Positions 8,814 through 16,797 of a DNA stretch of 64,000 nucleotides are shown here, piece after piece. The stretch spans positions 62,001 through 126,000 of the forward strand of contig JBFMCV010000005.1 of assembly GCA_040754335.1 (NCBI GenBank). The letters run 5' to 3'. Position 1 is the first letter of the stretch. Each line of letters begins with the position of its first letter. The stretch comes from Thermodesulfobacteriota bacterium (GTDB taxonomy: Bacteria > Desulfobacterota_D > UBA1144 > Nemesobacterales > UBA2774). The position numbers and the translations under genes were made by a program. The notes beneath the pieces are model-generated. The model was not told the DNA's origin. It made no database searches and worked only from the letters and a program-made list of their open reading frames with translations.

Positions 8814-9378
8814 GGACGAGATAAGGGAGCTCGCTGCTTCTTACGCCTTGGGGAACCTGAGCGATGCGGAAAAGAAGGAATTCGAGGAGCTGCTGCGCAA
8901 CAGGGACGGCTCTATAGAGAAAGAGCTCAAGACCTTCGAGGAAGTGGTCGAGCACCTCCTCTACGATGCAGGATCGATGGAAGGACCCAAAGGACTCGAA
9001 GAGCGTCTCTTTTCTCAAATCAGGAAGGAGAAACGGAAAAATAGTACGGATGAAGGGTTCTTATACGTACGCCAAAATGAAGGAGAGTGGGTCGAGATCA
9101 TGAAAGGCGTTATGATCAAGAACCTCTACCGGAACCCGGAGAAGAATTACGCGACCCTTCTCGTCAGGATGGAGCCGGGGGCTACCTTCCCCAACCATGT
9201 CCATACCGATACCGAAGAGTGCTATATAATCGAAGGCGACCTCAGGATGGGAGGTCAGGTTTTCGGGAAAGGCGATTATATACGCGCTGAAGCTCACAGT
9301 ACTCATGAACGCATATCTACAGAGAAGGGGTGCTTCCTGCTGATAGCGGCTTCCGAAGAAAACGAGCTGCTCGCGTAG
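8794..9378 (+). CDS. ChrR-like anti-sigma factor with C-terminal cupin domain
   Basis: 194 residues. Residues 1-75 form a helical anti-sigma-like domain (DEIRELAASYALGNLSDAEK). Residues 90-190 are a cupin with a complete-looking metal site (HVHTDTEE and a later His in HSTHERIS) and the GDYIRAEAHSTH turn. In the ChrR family the N-terminal domain sequesters the ECF sigma factor and the cupin senses the signal, such as singlet oxygen or organic peroxides. The HX3CX2C zinc motif of classic ZAS/ChrR domains is absent here, so sigma binding would have to be zinc-independent. The gene overlaps the sigma gene by 20 bases, which implies coupled, near-stoichiometric synthesis. Confidence 0.85.
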   Translation: MARKYTKDEIRELAASYALGNLSDAEKKEFEELLRNRDGSIEKELKTFEEVVEHLLYDAGSMEGPKGLEERLFSQIRKEKRKNSTDEGFLYVRQNEGEWVEIMKGVMIKNLYRNPEKNYATLLVRMEPGATFPNHVHTDTEECYIIEGDLRMGGQVFGKGDYIRAEAHSTHERISTEKGCFLLIAASEENELLA

Positions 9379-9477
9379 GGAATCACTTTTTATCCCGGAC
9401 GGCCTCGATTGATTACACGCATGCAGCGAGAAATATAACTTCCCTGATAAAATCTATTCCGCGAAGTCAGATTTAAA

Positions 9478-9506
9478 TGATCCGTGTACCTGACCGCACC
9501 GTATAA
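9478..9506 (+). promoter_or_regulatory. ECF sigma promoter P1 (TGATCC-N16-CGTATAA)
   Basis: TGATCC occupies 9478-9483 and CGTATAA 9500-9506, a 16-base spacer. Spacing and both boxes are the same as in the promoters at 9678 and 11087. TGATCC is also the known -35 element of RpoE-ChrR-type sigma factors, which fits the sigma/anti-sigma pair encoded just upstream. Confidence 0.7.
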
Positions 9507-9677
9507 CAAATTGGAGGGACAACCTCCCTTGCAATCCGCAAACACCAAATCCGCCGGCAGTAATGCTTTAGGCAGTTAGCGGCGCCGAATCACGCTCCGT
9601 ACCGTATCTATATTACATATTATCTATATATAATACATATCCATAGGCCGCGGCCGGAATAATTTCCAGATCCGAGA

Positions 9678-9705
9678 GATCCAAAAAAAATCCCCTCCCG
9701 TATAA
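9678..9705 (+). promoter_or_regulatory. ECF sigma promoter P2 of the fasciclin gene
   Basis: GATCC is at 9678-9682 and CGTATAA at 9699-9705, separated by 16 bases made of an A-tract followed by TCCCCTCC. It lies 35 bases before the fasciclin start codon. The spacer text (A-run, then T/C-run) closely resembles that of the DUF4331 promoter at 11087, so similarity extends beyond the two boxes. Confidence 0.8.
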
Positions 9706-9740
9706 ATATTCGAATTTAAAAATCTCAAGGAGGTGCTGAA

Positions 9741-10310
9741 ATGCACAAGGTTATAAAAAAGTATTTAATGCTGCCCGCAGCAGCGGTTGTTTTCTCGGTA
9801 GCAGGACTTTCGGCGTTCGCCGATACGACGGTAATGGTCGGCGGAGAGGCTATGTATCCGACAAAGGACATAGTAGATAACGCGGTCAATTCGACCGATC
9901 ACACGACGCTCGTGGCTGCGGTTAAGGCGGCGGGACTGGTCGAGACGCTCAAGGGGCCGGGCCCGTTCACTGTCTTCGCTCCGACGAACGACGCGTTCGA
10001 GAACCTTCCCGACGGAACGGTCGAGATGCTTCTTAAGCCCGAGAACAAGGACGCGCTGACGAAAGTGCTCACGTATCACGTGGTTCCCGGCCGCTGGACT
10101 TTCGATGCTCTCGTAGAAGAGATCAATAAAGGCAACGGGAAGGCCCAGCTCAAGACAGTAAGCGGTGGTACGCTGACCGTATGGATGAACGGCCCACACA
10201 ACATCCTTATAAAGGACGAGAAGGGCGACATCGCGGATATATCGACTTATGATGTAATTCAGTCAAACGGAGTTATCCAGGTAATAGATACCGTTCTACT
10301 GCCGAACTAA
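9741..10310 (+). CDS. Fasciclin domain-containing secreted protein
   Basis: 189 residues: a signal peptide (1-27, cleavage after SAFA) and a single fasciclin (FAS1) domain with both signature blocks, H1 (PFTVFAPTNDAF) and H2 (NGVIQVIDTVLLPN), and the YHVVPG motif between them. FAS1 domains mediate adhesion or bind small ligands; in bacteria they are periplasmic or extracellular. AAGGAGG stands 8 bases before the ATG. Promoter P2 lies 35 bases upstream and P1 about 235 bases upstream, placing it in the predicted ECF regulon. A strong hairpin follows at 10333-10363. Confidence 0.93.
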   Translation: MHKVIKKYLMLPAAAVVFSVAGLSAFADTTVMVGGEAMYPTKDIVDNAVNSTDHTTLVAAVKAAGLVETLKGPGPFTVFAPTNDAFENLPDGTVEMLLKPENKDALTKVLTYHVVPGRWTFDALVEEINKGNGKAQLKTVSGGTLTVWMNGPHNILIKDEKGDIADISTYDVIQSNGVIQVIDTVLLPN

Positions 10311-10332
10311 GCTGATTCCATCAACGATAAGC

Positions 10333-10363
10333 GGGGCGCTCCGACAAACAGGATGAGCGCCCC
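10333..10363 (+). terminator. Hairpin between fasciclin gene and msrB
   Basis: GGGGCGCTC (10333-10341) and GAGCGCCCC (10355-10363) form a perfect 9-bp GC-rich stem with a 13-base loop. The downstream bases are TCCGCATTTTGAG, so the T-tract is weak. It probably attenuates rather than fully stops transcription, letting some read-through into msrB, which has no obvious promoter of its own. Confidence 0.6.
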
Positions 10364-10390
10364 TCCGCATTTTGAGCGGGGAAAAATTAT

Positions 10391-10927
10391 ATGACCAATA
10401 AAACCTTAATCGCTTTAATTCTATTAGTAGTTATTTCAGCAGGTCTAATTCACTCAGGCTGGCGGAGATACGATTCCACCGGGACTGTCAACCTCCCGAA
10501 GGCCGCTTCAAATATAACAACCGGCGAAGCACTCCCCGAAGGAGCTCTTGGTCTCACCAAAGACGAATGGAAGAAAAAACTGACGCCGCAGCAATATTAC
10601 ATATTGTGGGAGAGGGGCACGGAGAAGGCTTTTTCCGGCGCGCTGCTGAACAACAAGAAAAAAGGGATCTATGTTACTGCAGGCTGCAAGCTGCCAGTTT
10701 TCAGCTCCGAGAATAAATACGATTCCGGGACCGGATGGCCGAGCTTCTGGAAGCCGGTCACGGAAGACGCCGTGATACTGAGACCCGACAACGACCTCGG
10801 GTTCGAGCGTATGGAAGTTTTAAGCAAGTGCGGCGAGCACCTGGGACACGTTTTCAACGACGGTCCTAAGCCCACGGGGCTCAGGTACTGCATCAACTCC
10901 GCAGCGCTCGAGTTCGTCGAGGAATGA
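10391..10927 (+). CDS. msrB: Peptide-methionine (R)-S-oxide reductase, exported
   Basis: 178 residues. An N-terminal hydrophobic segment (residues 5-22) acts as signal or anchor, so the enzyme works in the periplasm. The MsrB domain spans about 55-176 with [22 protein letters not shown] and the catalytic-Cys motif [11 protein letters not shown]. The two CxxC zinc pairs of the zinc-containing subtype are reduced to single cysteines (TAGCKLP and SKCGEH), so this is likely a zinc-free form. It reduces methionine-R-sulfoxide in oxidised proteins. Its position directly after an ECF-controlled fasciclin gene fits an oxidative envelope-stress response. Confidence 0.93.
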   Translation: MTNKTLIALILLVVISAGLIHSGWRRYDSTGTVNLPKAASNITTGEALPEGALGLTKDEWKKKLTPQQYYILWERGTEKAFSGALLNNKKKGIYVTAGCKLPVFSSENKYDSGTGWPSFWKPVTEDAVILRPDNDLGFERMEVLSKCGEHLGHVFNDGPKPTGLRYCINSAALEFVEE

Positions 10928-11086
10928 CCCTCCGCACAATACGGTAAGCAAGCCGTATTCGACACTCATCAGAGATTGCATCTACAAACATACTATTCTC
11001 ACTTTGGGAACCTGAACAGAAATAGCTTTGTGACCGAATAGAATTATCACGTCGGGAACACAAAACATCCTATTATTTTTCTTAGA

Positions 11087-11114
11087 GATCCAAAAATTTT
11101 TCCCTCCCGTATAA
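11087..11114 (+). promoter_or_regulatory. ECF sigma promoter P3 of the DUF4331 gene
   Basis: GATCC is at 11087-11091 and CGTATAA at 11108-11114 with a 16-base spacer (A5T4 followed by TCCCTCC). The flank AGAGATCC is shared with P2. The -10 element ends 33 bases before the ATG at 11148. Confidence 0.8.
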
Positions 11115-11147
11115 CGATACAGTAGAAAATTGAAGGAGGTATGCGTT

Positions 11148-12806
11148 ATGAAGATTCCAAGAATATTTATCGTTCGTGCTGCTTTTGTAGCAGCATTGAT
11201 TTTTTCTTGTATCTATTATTATCCGGTTGCAGAGGCGGCCAACCACAGGGAGGCACCCATCACGGCGATCGACGACGAAGCGGACATCACAGACGTTTTC
11301 GCTTTCGTCAGCTACGATCCCGACGAATCTGACGCCTCAGACAAGGTTACAATGATCGTTAACTACGACCCTTTTCTGGAGCCGGGAAACGGCCCTAATT
11401 ATTTTCCGTTCGACTCCGAGATTCTCTACGCGATCAGGGTCGATAACGATCAGGACGCTCTCGAGGACATAGTTTTCGAGTTCCGTTTCACGACCGAAAT
11501 AAGGCTTCCGAACGTGTTCACGGGTTTCGTGGGCGCCCTCGACGGGATCAATGCTCCAGACAATTCGCCGCCTGACCTGGACGGCAACCCGACAGCCGGG
11601 CAGCCAGTTATACCGCCTGCGATCACCGCTCTCGACGGACCCGGTTCGGAAGGATTGAGCCTGAGACAGTTCTACACCGTAACGATGGTAAAGGGCAATA
11701 GCCGGACGCAGCTTACGAACGCGACAGGGAGCCCGCTCTTCGCCGTACCCACGAACGTCGGTCCGAGGACCATGCCCGACTATCCTTCGCTTTTCGCGCA
11801 GGGGATATACGACCTCGGCAGCGGAATCAAGGTTTTCGCAGGCACCGTCGACGACCCGTTCTGGCTCGATCTCGGCGCCACGTTCGACTCGATAAACTTC
11901 AGGACCCAGGGCTTCGTCGTACAGGGAGTGCTCACCGATGAGCAGGACGCGGACGATTCAAAAAACTATGCCCCGGATGATTTCTCGGGTTATAACGTAA
12001 ATGCAATAGCGATCGAGGTGCCGATAGAGATGCTCACGAGCGACGGCGAAAAACACCCGGCCTCTGACCCGGAAGCGACGATCGGGATGTGGGGGACGAG
12101 CTCCAGGCCGAAGGAGAAAAAATACAGGGGCCCCGGAGAAGACCCGAAGCTGTCTAAAAAATTCACACAGATACAGAGAATGGGCAACCCGCTGATAAAC
12201 GAGCTCGTTATAGGTACCGGCTTCAAGGATAAATTCAGCATGGCTCAGCCCGAGAACGACGCCGAGTACTCCGATTTCTTCCTAGACCCGGTGCTCGCGA
12301 GAGTGCTCAACACCGTATATGAAGCCCTCTACGGCCCTGACGTTCTCCCAATACCGGATGTCCCGAGATTGGACCTGCTGCCTCTGGTACAATACACGGC
12401 TCCTATAGCACCGGAGGGTACTCCGACGGGGCCTATAGCGGATGTGCTGAGACTGAACACGGGCATCCCTCCCACGCCGCCCGATAAGCAGAGCAGGCTC
12501 GGATTCCTGACGCTCCTCGACGACGACCCGGCAAACGACGACCCTGCGGGTTTTCCGAACGGACGCCGCGTCGTTGACGATGTAAGCGATATCGCGGCCC
12601 GCGTCGTGGCCGGTGTGCTGGTTCCCGAGTTCAATACATTCCCGCACAACAGGATAGGGGACGGCGTTAACGTGAACGATAAGCAGCCGTACAACTCCTC
12701 GTTCCCGTATCTAAACCTCGCGCACAACGGACGCAACAGCCGTCACATCGATCCCGGCGAGAGGGGATGCAAGGGTACGGATACAGGCCGCTGTCCGGTG
12801 GATTAA
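11148..12806 (+). CDS. DUF4331 domain-containing secreted protein
   Basis: 552 residues. After a signal peptide (about 1-30, ending VAEA) the mature start ANHREAPITAIDDEADITDVFAF-type block is the hallmark of DUF4331. The domain continues through YDPFLEPGNGPNYFPFD and repeats of the same beta-rich type to the C-terminus, which ends in a Cys pair (GCKGTDTGRCPVD). The family is extracytoplasmic and of unknown biochemical function; it is often found near ECF sigma factors and TPR proteins, as here. I chose 11148 because GGAGG sits 7 bases upstream; a start at 11130 would have none. A strong terminator follows. Confidence 0.9.
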   Translation: MKIPRIFIVRAAFVAALIFSCIYYYPVAEAANHREAPITAIDDEADITDVFAFVSYDPDESDASDKVTMIVNYDPFLEPGNGPNYFPFDSEILYAIRVDNDQDALEDIVFEFRFTTEIRLPNVFTGFVGALDGINAPDNSPPDLDGNPTAGQPVIPPAITALDGPGSEGLSLRQFYTVTMVKGNSRTQLTNATGSPLFAVPTNVGPRTMPDYPSLFAQGIYDLGSGIKVFAGTVDDPFWLDLGATFDSINFRTQGFVVQGVLTDEQDADDSKNYAPDDFSGYNVNAIAIEVPIEMLTSDGEKHPASDPEATIGMWGTSSRPKEKKYRGPGEDPKLSKKFTQIQRMGNPLINELVIGTGFKDKFSMAQPENDAEYSDFFLDPVLARVLNTVYEALYGPDVLPIPDVPRLDLLPLVQYTAPIAPEGTPTGPIADVLRLNTGIPPTPPDKQSRLGFLTLLDDDPANDDPAGFPNGRRVVDDVSDIAARVVAGVLVPEFNTFPHNRIGDGVNVNDKQPYNSSFPYLNLAHNGRNSRHIDPGERGCKGTDTGRCPVD

Positions 12807-12824
12807 ACAGCGATACGATAATCC

Positions 12825-12864
12825 GGCTATGGGGAATGCTTGTATATTCCCCATAGCCTTTATT
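12825..12864 (+). terminator. Rho-independent terminator after the DUF4331 gene
   Basis: GGCTATGGGGAAT (12825-12837) pairs perfectly with ATTCCCCATAGCC (12846-12858), a 13-bp stem with an 8-base loop, followed by TTTATT. The TPR gene starts 48 bases later, so it would be expressed by read-through or from a promoter I cannot identify. Confidence 0.85.
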
Positions 12865-12911
12865 CCGGTAAAAATCCTCGTCTCCGAAAAATATCAGAAG
12901 GGGGAGAAACG

Positions 12912-14243
12912 ATGAGAACACTCGGCATGCTAGTTCCCGCACTATTTCTTGCAATCCTGTTCGCGGCCTTAACTACGCTGGCGCACGAAGACGGACATCA
13001 TCATGACGATGGAGACCATCAGAATGAAACCGGCAAGGAAACCGGGGAGAGCCCCGCAGACATTCTCATCGAGCTATATCGATCCAAGATAAAGGAAGAT
13101 CCGGGCGACTATTACAACTATACGAAGCTCGGAGCGAGCTACATACAAAAGGGGCGAGAAGCAGGCGGAATAAAGCCTTACCTTCAGGCCCGTGAAGCGC
13201 TTATGAAGTCTCTCGAGCTTTATCCTGACGGATACGCGGCATACATATATTTAGGTCAGGTGAGCTCTTATACACATGATTTTCGGAAAACGATCGAATA
13301 CGCCAAGAAAGCAATAGAGCTGAAACCGGAAAAAAGCGTCTCGTACGGCGTCCTCGGCGACGCTTATATGGAGCTCGGCATGTATGAAGAAGCGGCGAAG
13401 GCCTATGAAACAGCGTCTATAATATCGCCCGGCTTTTATTCATGGAGCCGCATCGCCCAGATGAAAGACCTCACGGGGGATACTGAGGTCGCTATAGAGA
13501 TAATGAAGGACGCGATCGATCTCGCCTTGAGAGATAACCTTCCCGGAGAAAACAGAGCCTGGGCAAACGTGATGCTCGGTTCTTTTTATCATAAGACTGG
13601 AGACCTCGAAAAAGCTGAAAAATCATACCAGGAAGCACTCCGATCATTCAAAGATCACTACCTCGCACTAGAGCATCTGGCCGAGGTACAAGCAGCCAGA
13701 GGGAGCTATCGGGAAGCGGCCCGTCTATACGAAAGGGCTCTGCAAATAAACCCGAAACCCCATTTTTATATCGAGCTCGGCAAGATATACGAGAAACTCG
13801 GAAGACCCGAAAAGTCCGAGAAACTATACAGGGAAGCGGAAGAGAGATATAAAGATTATGCCGAGAGCGGGATAAGGGGACACTCCAGGGAGCTCGTACT
13901 TTTTTATACCGACAGGAATATCAATTTGGATAAAGCCCTTGAACTGGCCCGACGGGACTCAGAGGGGACTGCGGACATATACGCCTGCGACACCCTTGCC
14001 TGGGCTTATTATAAAGCCGGGGACCTCGATAAGGCGATGGAGGCAATGAACAAGGCGCTAAGGCTCGGCACAAGGGATGCCCTACTCTATTATCATGCAG
14101 GCATGATTCACTACAAGATTGGTAACAGAGAAGAGGCCAAAAGGTATTTCGACCTCGTGCTAGAAACGAATCCGAATTTCGACAAGGACGCCGTAAGCGA
14201 AGTCAGATACGCGCTCCGCGAGCTTGACAAATCGAGCTCCTGA
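12912..14243 (+). CDS. Periplasmic TPR-repeat protein with His-rich N-terminus
   Basis: 443 residues. A signal peptide (1-22) is followed by a histidine/acid cluster (AHEDGHHHDDGDHQNE) that could bind metal. From about residue 50 to the end there are eight or more tetratricopeptide repeats (for example YAAYIYLGQVSSYTHDFRK, YGVLGDAYMELGMYEEAAK), a helical scaffold for protein-protein contacts. I chose 12912 because AGAAGGGGGAG precedes it; the frame is open further upstream but overlaps the terminator. DUF4331 and TPR genes often occur together, so the two may form a partner pair in the cell envelope; that is inference. Confidence 0.85.
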   Translation: MRTLGMLVPALFLAILFAALTTLAHEDGHHHDDGDHQNETGKETGESPADILIELYRSKIKEDPGDYYNYTKLGASYIQKGREAGGIKPYLQAREALMKSLELYPDGYAAYIYLGQVSSYTHDFRKTIEYAKKAIELKPEKSVSYGVLGDAYMELGMYEEAAKAYETASIISPGFYSWSRIAQMKDLTGDTEVAIEIMKDAIDLALRDNLPGENRAWANVMLGSFYHKTGDLEKAEKSYQEALRSFKDHYLALEHLAEVQAARGSYREAARLYERALQINPKPHFYIELGKIYEKLGRPEKSEKLYREAEERYKDYAESGIRGHSRELVLFYTDRNINLDKALELARRDSEGTADIYACDTLAWAYYKAGDLDKAMEAMNKALRLGTRDALLYYHAGMIHYKIGNREEAKRYFDLVLETNPNFDKDAVSEVRYALRELDKSSS

Positions 14244-14474
14244 CAAATCCGGTAACGCCCGAAGATTGCACGTAACACGAGAGATGATCGAGCCTTGAAC
14301 CACGGCATCAGCCGAAAAATCAGCCGGGACCTCCACGCCTCTGAGATCGCCGGTCATCGGTTTTGTGCAGATAAGAACCCGCTCTCGATACCATAGCAAC
14401 CGGACAAAAGTCGTAAGGAATTATATAACTAAAGTCCAATTGCAATATCGTTAAGTCCCTGATAGTTTTATTAA

Positions 14475-14891
14475 GTGGACAACGGACATTCCAACGGGAA
14501 AGTAATAAAACTGGGCCAGCTGACGGAAAGCCCGGAGACCTCGGTCAATGTGTTGAGACGCTCGACTAGGATACCTTATTATAAGAAGATAAAGTACGGA
14601 CTGCTTAACGGCAAAAGAAGCGACAGGGACGAGAACCTCATGTTCAGCGGGTCTACGTTTAACATCTCCGAGCACGGGATCGGGATGGAAGGCACTAAAG
14701 GGTTCCCTCCCAATTTCAAAATAGAGGCGAGCCTGTTCACAGGGGAAAAAACGATCAGGTTCGAAGGCACGATCAAATGGCTCTATCACTCGAATTCCGA
14801 GAAGTGGTACATGGGGATCGAGATTTCGAGCCGAAGGGATGATTTACACGAGATCTATTCCATACTGTCCGAGACAAGCTTCGGATTGTAG
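14475..14891 (+). CDS. PilZ domain protein (putative c-di-GMP binder)
   Basis: 138 residues from a GTG start. The PilZ signature is present: RRSTR (RxxxR motif, about residues 28-32) and NISEHGIGM, corresponding to (D/N)xSxxG. The first position of the second motif is Asn, which still occurs in binding members. The beta-barrel continues with FEGTIKWLYHSNSEKWYMGIE. PilZ proteins bind cyclic di-GMP and relay it to motility, adhesion or exopolysaccharide systems. It is an isolated gene, 231 bases after the TPR gene, with the dynamin gene convergent; the intervening stretch shows nothing of note. Confidence 0.85.
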   Translation: MDNGHSNGKVIKLGQLTESPETSVNVLRRSTRIPYYKKIKYGLLNGKRSDRDENLMFSGSTFNISEHGIGMEGTKGFPPNFKIEASLFTGEKTIRFEGTIKWLYHSNSEKWYMGIEISSRRDDLHEIYSILSETSFGL

Positions 14892-14924
14892 CTTCTATAG
14901 TCCGACCGCAGGCGTTCCAGCTTT

Positions 14925-16631
14925 TTACACCGCTCTCTCCCTCAATTCACCGAATCTGGACTTGAGCTCACTCACCCTGACCCTGGATTCGGATAATTTT
15001 TGCTTCTCCATCTTGTAGAAATTCCTGAGAGGCGAGAGTGAGTCGTTCACCTGGATTTTAATCCCGCTCAAATCTCTCTCGAGCTGCGAGCTCACACCCG
15101 AGACCATCTCTTCGATGAGCGCGTCCACCTTACAGCTGAACTCCTTCATGGCGTCCCTCCTCTTCTTCGGAAGTATAGCGAAAGCCGTAGCCATCACCGC
15201 GACAGTCGCCAGAATGCCGGTGATATCGACGAGGAGAGACGAAAAAGCCGAGACGACTGCGGCTCCGACCGCGAGCGATCCTACCTGAACGCCCAGCACG
15301 GAAGCCACGGCGCCTCTCGCCGAGTCGACGAGATTGCCTCCGAGTGCGGCCGGGTCTATCGCCCTCCGCTTCGTTTCGAGCTCGCTCCTCACGGTATCAA
15401 CGAGCCTCGTCCTGTCGTAAATAAAACCCGTCGTGACATTCGAGCTATCGGCCTTCATCGACTTGTTATAGAACTCGATCGTGCTGTCGAGGAGCGTCCG
15501 GGCCGACTTTTCCGTCCACATCACCATCGCGTCCAGGTCCTTTTCGAGCTCGGACACGGTCTGGCGTGAGACCCGGTACTCGAACTCCTTCGCAATCTTC
15601 TGTTTGCTCATCAGCTTGAAGATGTTGGCGAACCTTATCAGCTCGTCTATATACTCTATTCCCCTGGTCTTGAATTCGAGGAGCCTGCTCCTTATCCTCT
15701 CCGTGAATTGAGCCGAGTTCTCCATTATCTCGTCCTTCATTGCGTCGAGCTTCCTCTCGAACTCCCCGAGCCTCAGCATATCTTCGGATATCCTGTCTAT
15801 ATGTCCGTCGAGCGCCTTTTCCGTTTCCGCGCACAGACTGACGGCGAATTCCGACGCCGCCCTTATCTTCATCCTGATACGTTCTTCCTCACTAAGTGTA
15901 TCGAATATATATTGCTCGAGCTCATTGAAACCGCTTCGTGCATATAACGCTTCGTCCGACGCGGCCTTCCCCTCCCGTGCGAGCTTGGCGGAAACGGGTA
16001 TAAGGTGCGGCTTTATGCCGAACGAGCGCTCGAGCTCGTCCCGGGTGTGCTTTATCAAGGTCCCGAGCTCTTCTGCGTCAGCAGCGATATCGATTTTATT
16101 AAGGAGGAAAACGATATTCTTGAGCCAGCTCTCTTTAATGAACTTGATGAGCTTCGCCTCGCTTCCGGTGACAGCGCGCTCCGCCCCTATGGTAAAAAAC
16201 ACTATGTCGGCCTTGGGTATGTATTCCTGAGTGAGCCGCTCGTGCTGCGAAATGGTGACGTTCGTGCCCGGCGTGTCCACTATAAAAAGCCCCTTCAGCC
16301 TTTCCTGGGGAACCGAAATGACCCGGCACCCGTTTTCTACGCTTTCCTCCATACGGTCGCCATATTTCATGACCGTTATCTCGTCGGTCGTGGGAGTAAT
16401 GCCTTTGGGGAGTATGTCCTCCCCAAGCAGTGCGTTTATCACCGATGATTTGCCCGTGCTGAATTCGCCTATAAAGACCAGGGAGAACAGGTTGTCGAGG
16501 CTTTCAGCCGCAGATCTGAGCCTAGCTTCAAGTTCGGCGTCAGAAAGCTCTTTTATCTCGGCCAGGAGCGACTGCAGGAGGAGCTTCTCTTCGAGTATAA
16601 TTTTCGTGTACTTTTCGTCCAGTATCCGCAT
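14925..16631 (-). CDS. Bacterial dynamin-like GTPase
   Basis: 568 residues. The GTPase domain has GEFSTGKS (P-loop, 55-62), DTPG (119-122) and NKID (178-181), the arrangement of dynamin-family proteins. Long helical stretches follow, and a hydrophobic paddle-like segment (about 440-485, rich in VAVMATAFAIL-type residues) could insert into membrane. Such proteins remodel or repair bacterial membranes. I chose the ATG at 16631. The frame is open for 105 more codons, but that part overlaps the divergent DUF255 gene and lacks family similarity. It converges with the PilZ gene. Confidence 0.85.
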   Translation of the reverse strand: MRILDEKYTKIILEEKLLLQSLLAEIKELSDAELEARLRSAAESLDNLFSLVFIGEFSTGKSSVINALLGEDILPKGITPTTDEITVMKYGDRMEESVENGCRVISVPQERLKGLFIVDTPGTNVTISQHERLTQEYIPKADIVFFTIGAERAVTGSEAKLIKFIKESWLKNIVFLLNKIDIAADAEELGTLIKHTRDELERSFGIKPHLIPVSAKLAREGKAASDEALYARSGFNELEQYIFDTLSEEERIRMKIRAASEFAVSLCAETEKALDGHIDRISEDMLRLGEFERKLDAMKDEIMENSAQFTERIRSRLLEFKTRGIEYIDELIRFANIFKLMSKQKIAKEFEYRVSRQTVSELEKDLDAMVMWTEKSARTLLDSTIEFYNKSMKADSSNVTTGFIYDRTRLVDTVRSELETKRRAIDPAALGGNLVDSARGAVASVLGVQVGSLAVGAAVVSAFSSLLVDITGILATVAVMATAFAILPKKRRDAMKEFSCKVDALIEEMVSGVSSQLERDLSGIKIQVNDSLSPLRNFYKMEKQKLSESRVRVSELKSRFGELRERAV

Positions 16632-16797
16632 ACTTTGAGGAGTACATGAATTATAACCAAGAAAGTCGATTATGAATATTTTGGGGACCTGATATGCATC
16701 TCCCCGCCCGTTTGACACGTACAATCTTATTATCTTGTAATAGGCCGTGCGGGCCGTAAACTGACGACATAGGGCAGCCCGCAGGAAAATTGAGAAA

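Larger units (their letters stand above)
9379..9740. other. Regulatory intergenic region with two ECF-type promoters
   Basis: There is no coding frame of note in these 362 bases. Two promoters of the same type lie here, at 9478-9506 and 9678-9705, both pointing toward the fasciclin gene. A transcript from the upstream one would begin near 9513 with a GGAGG/CCTCC hairpin (9513-9527) and run about 225 bases before the fasciclin start. That leader could be a long 5' UTR or a separate small RNA. The stretch 9609-9640 is very AT-rich. Confidence 0.55.
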
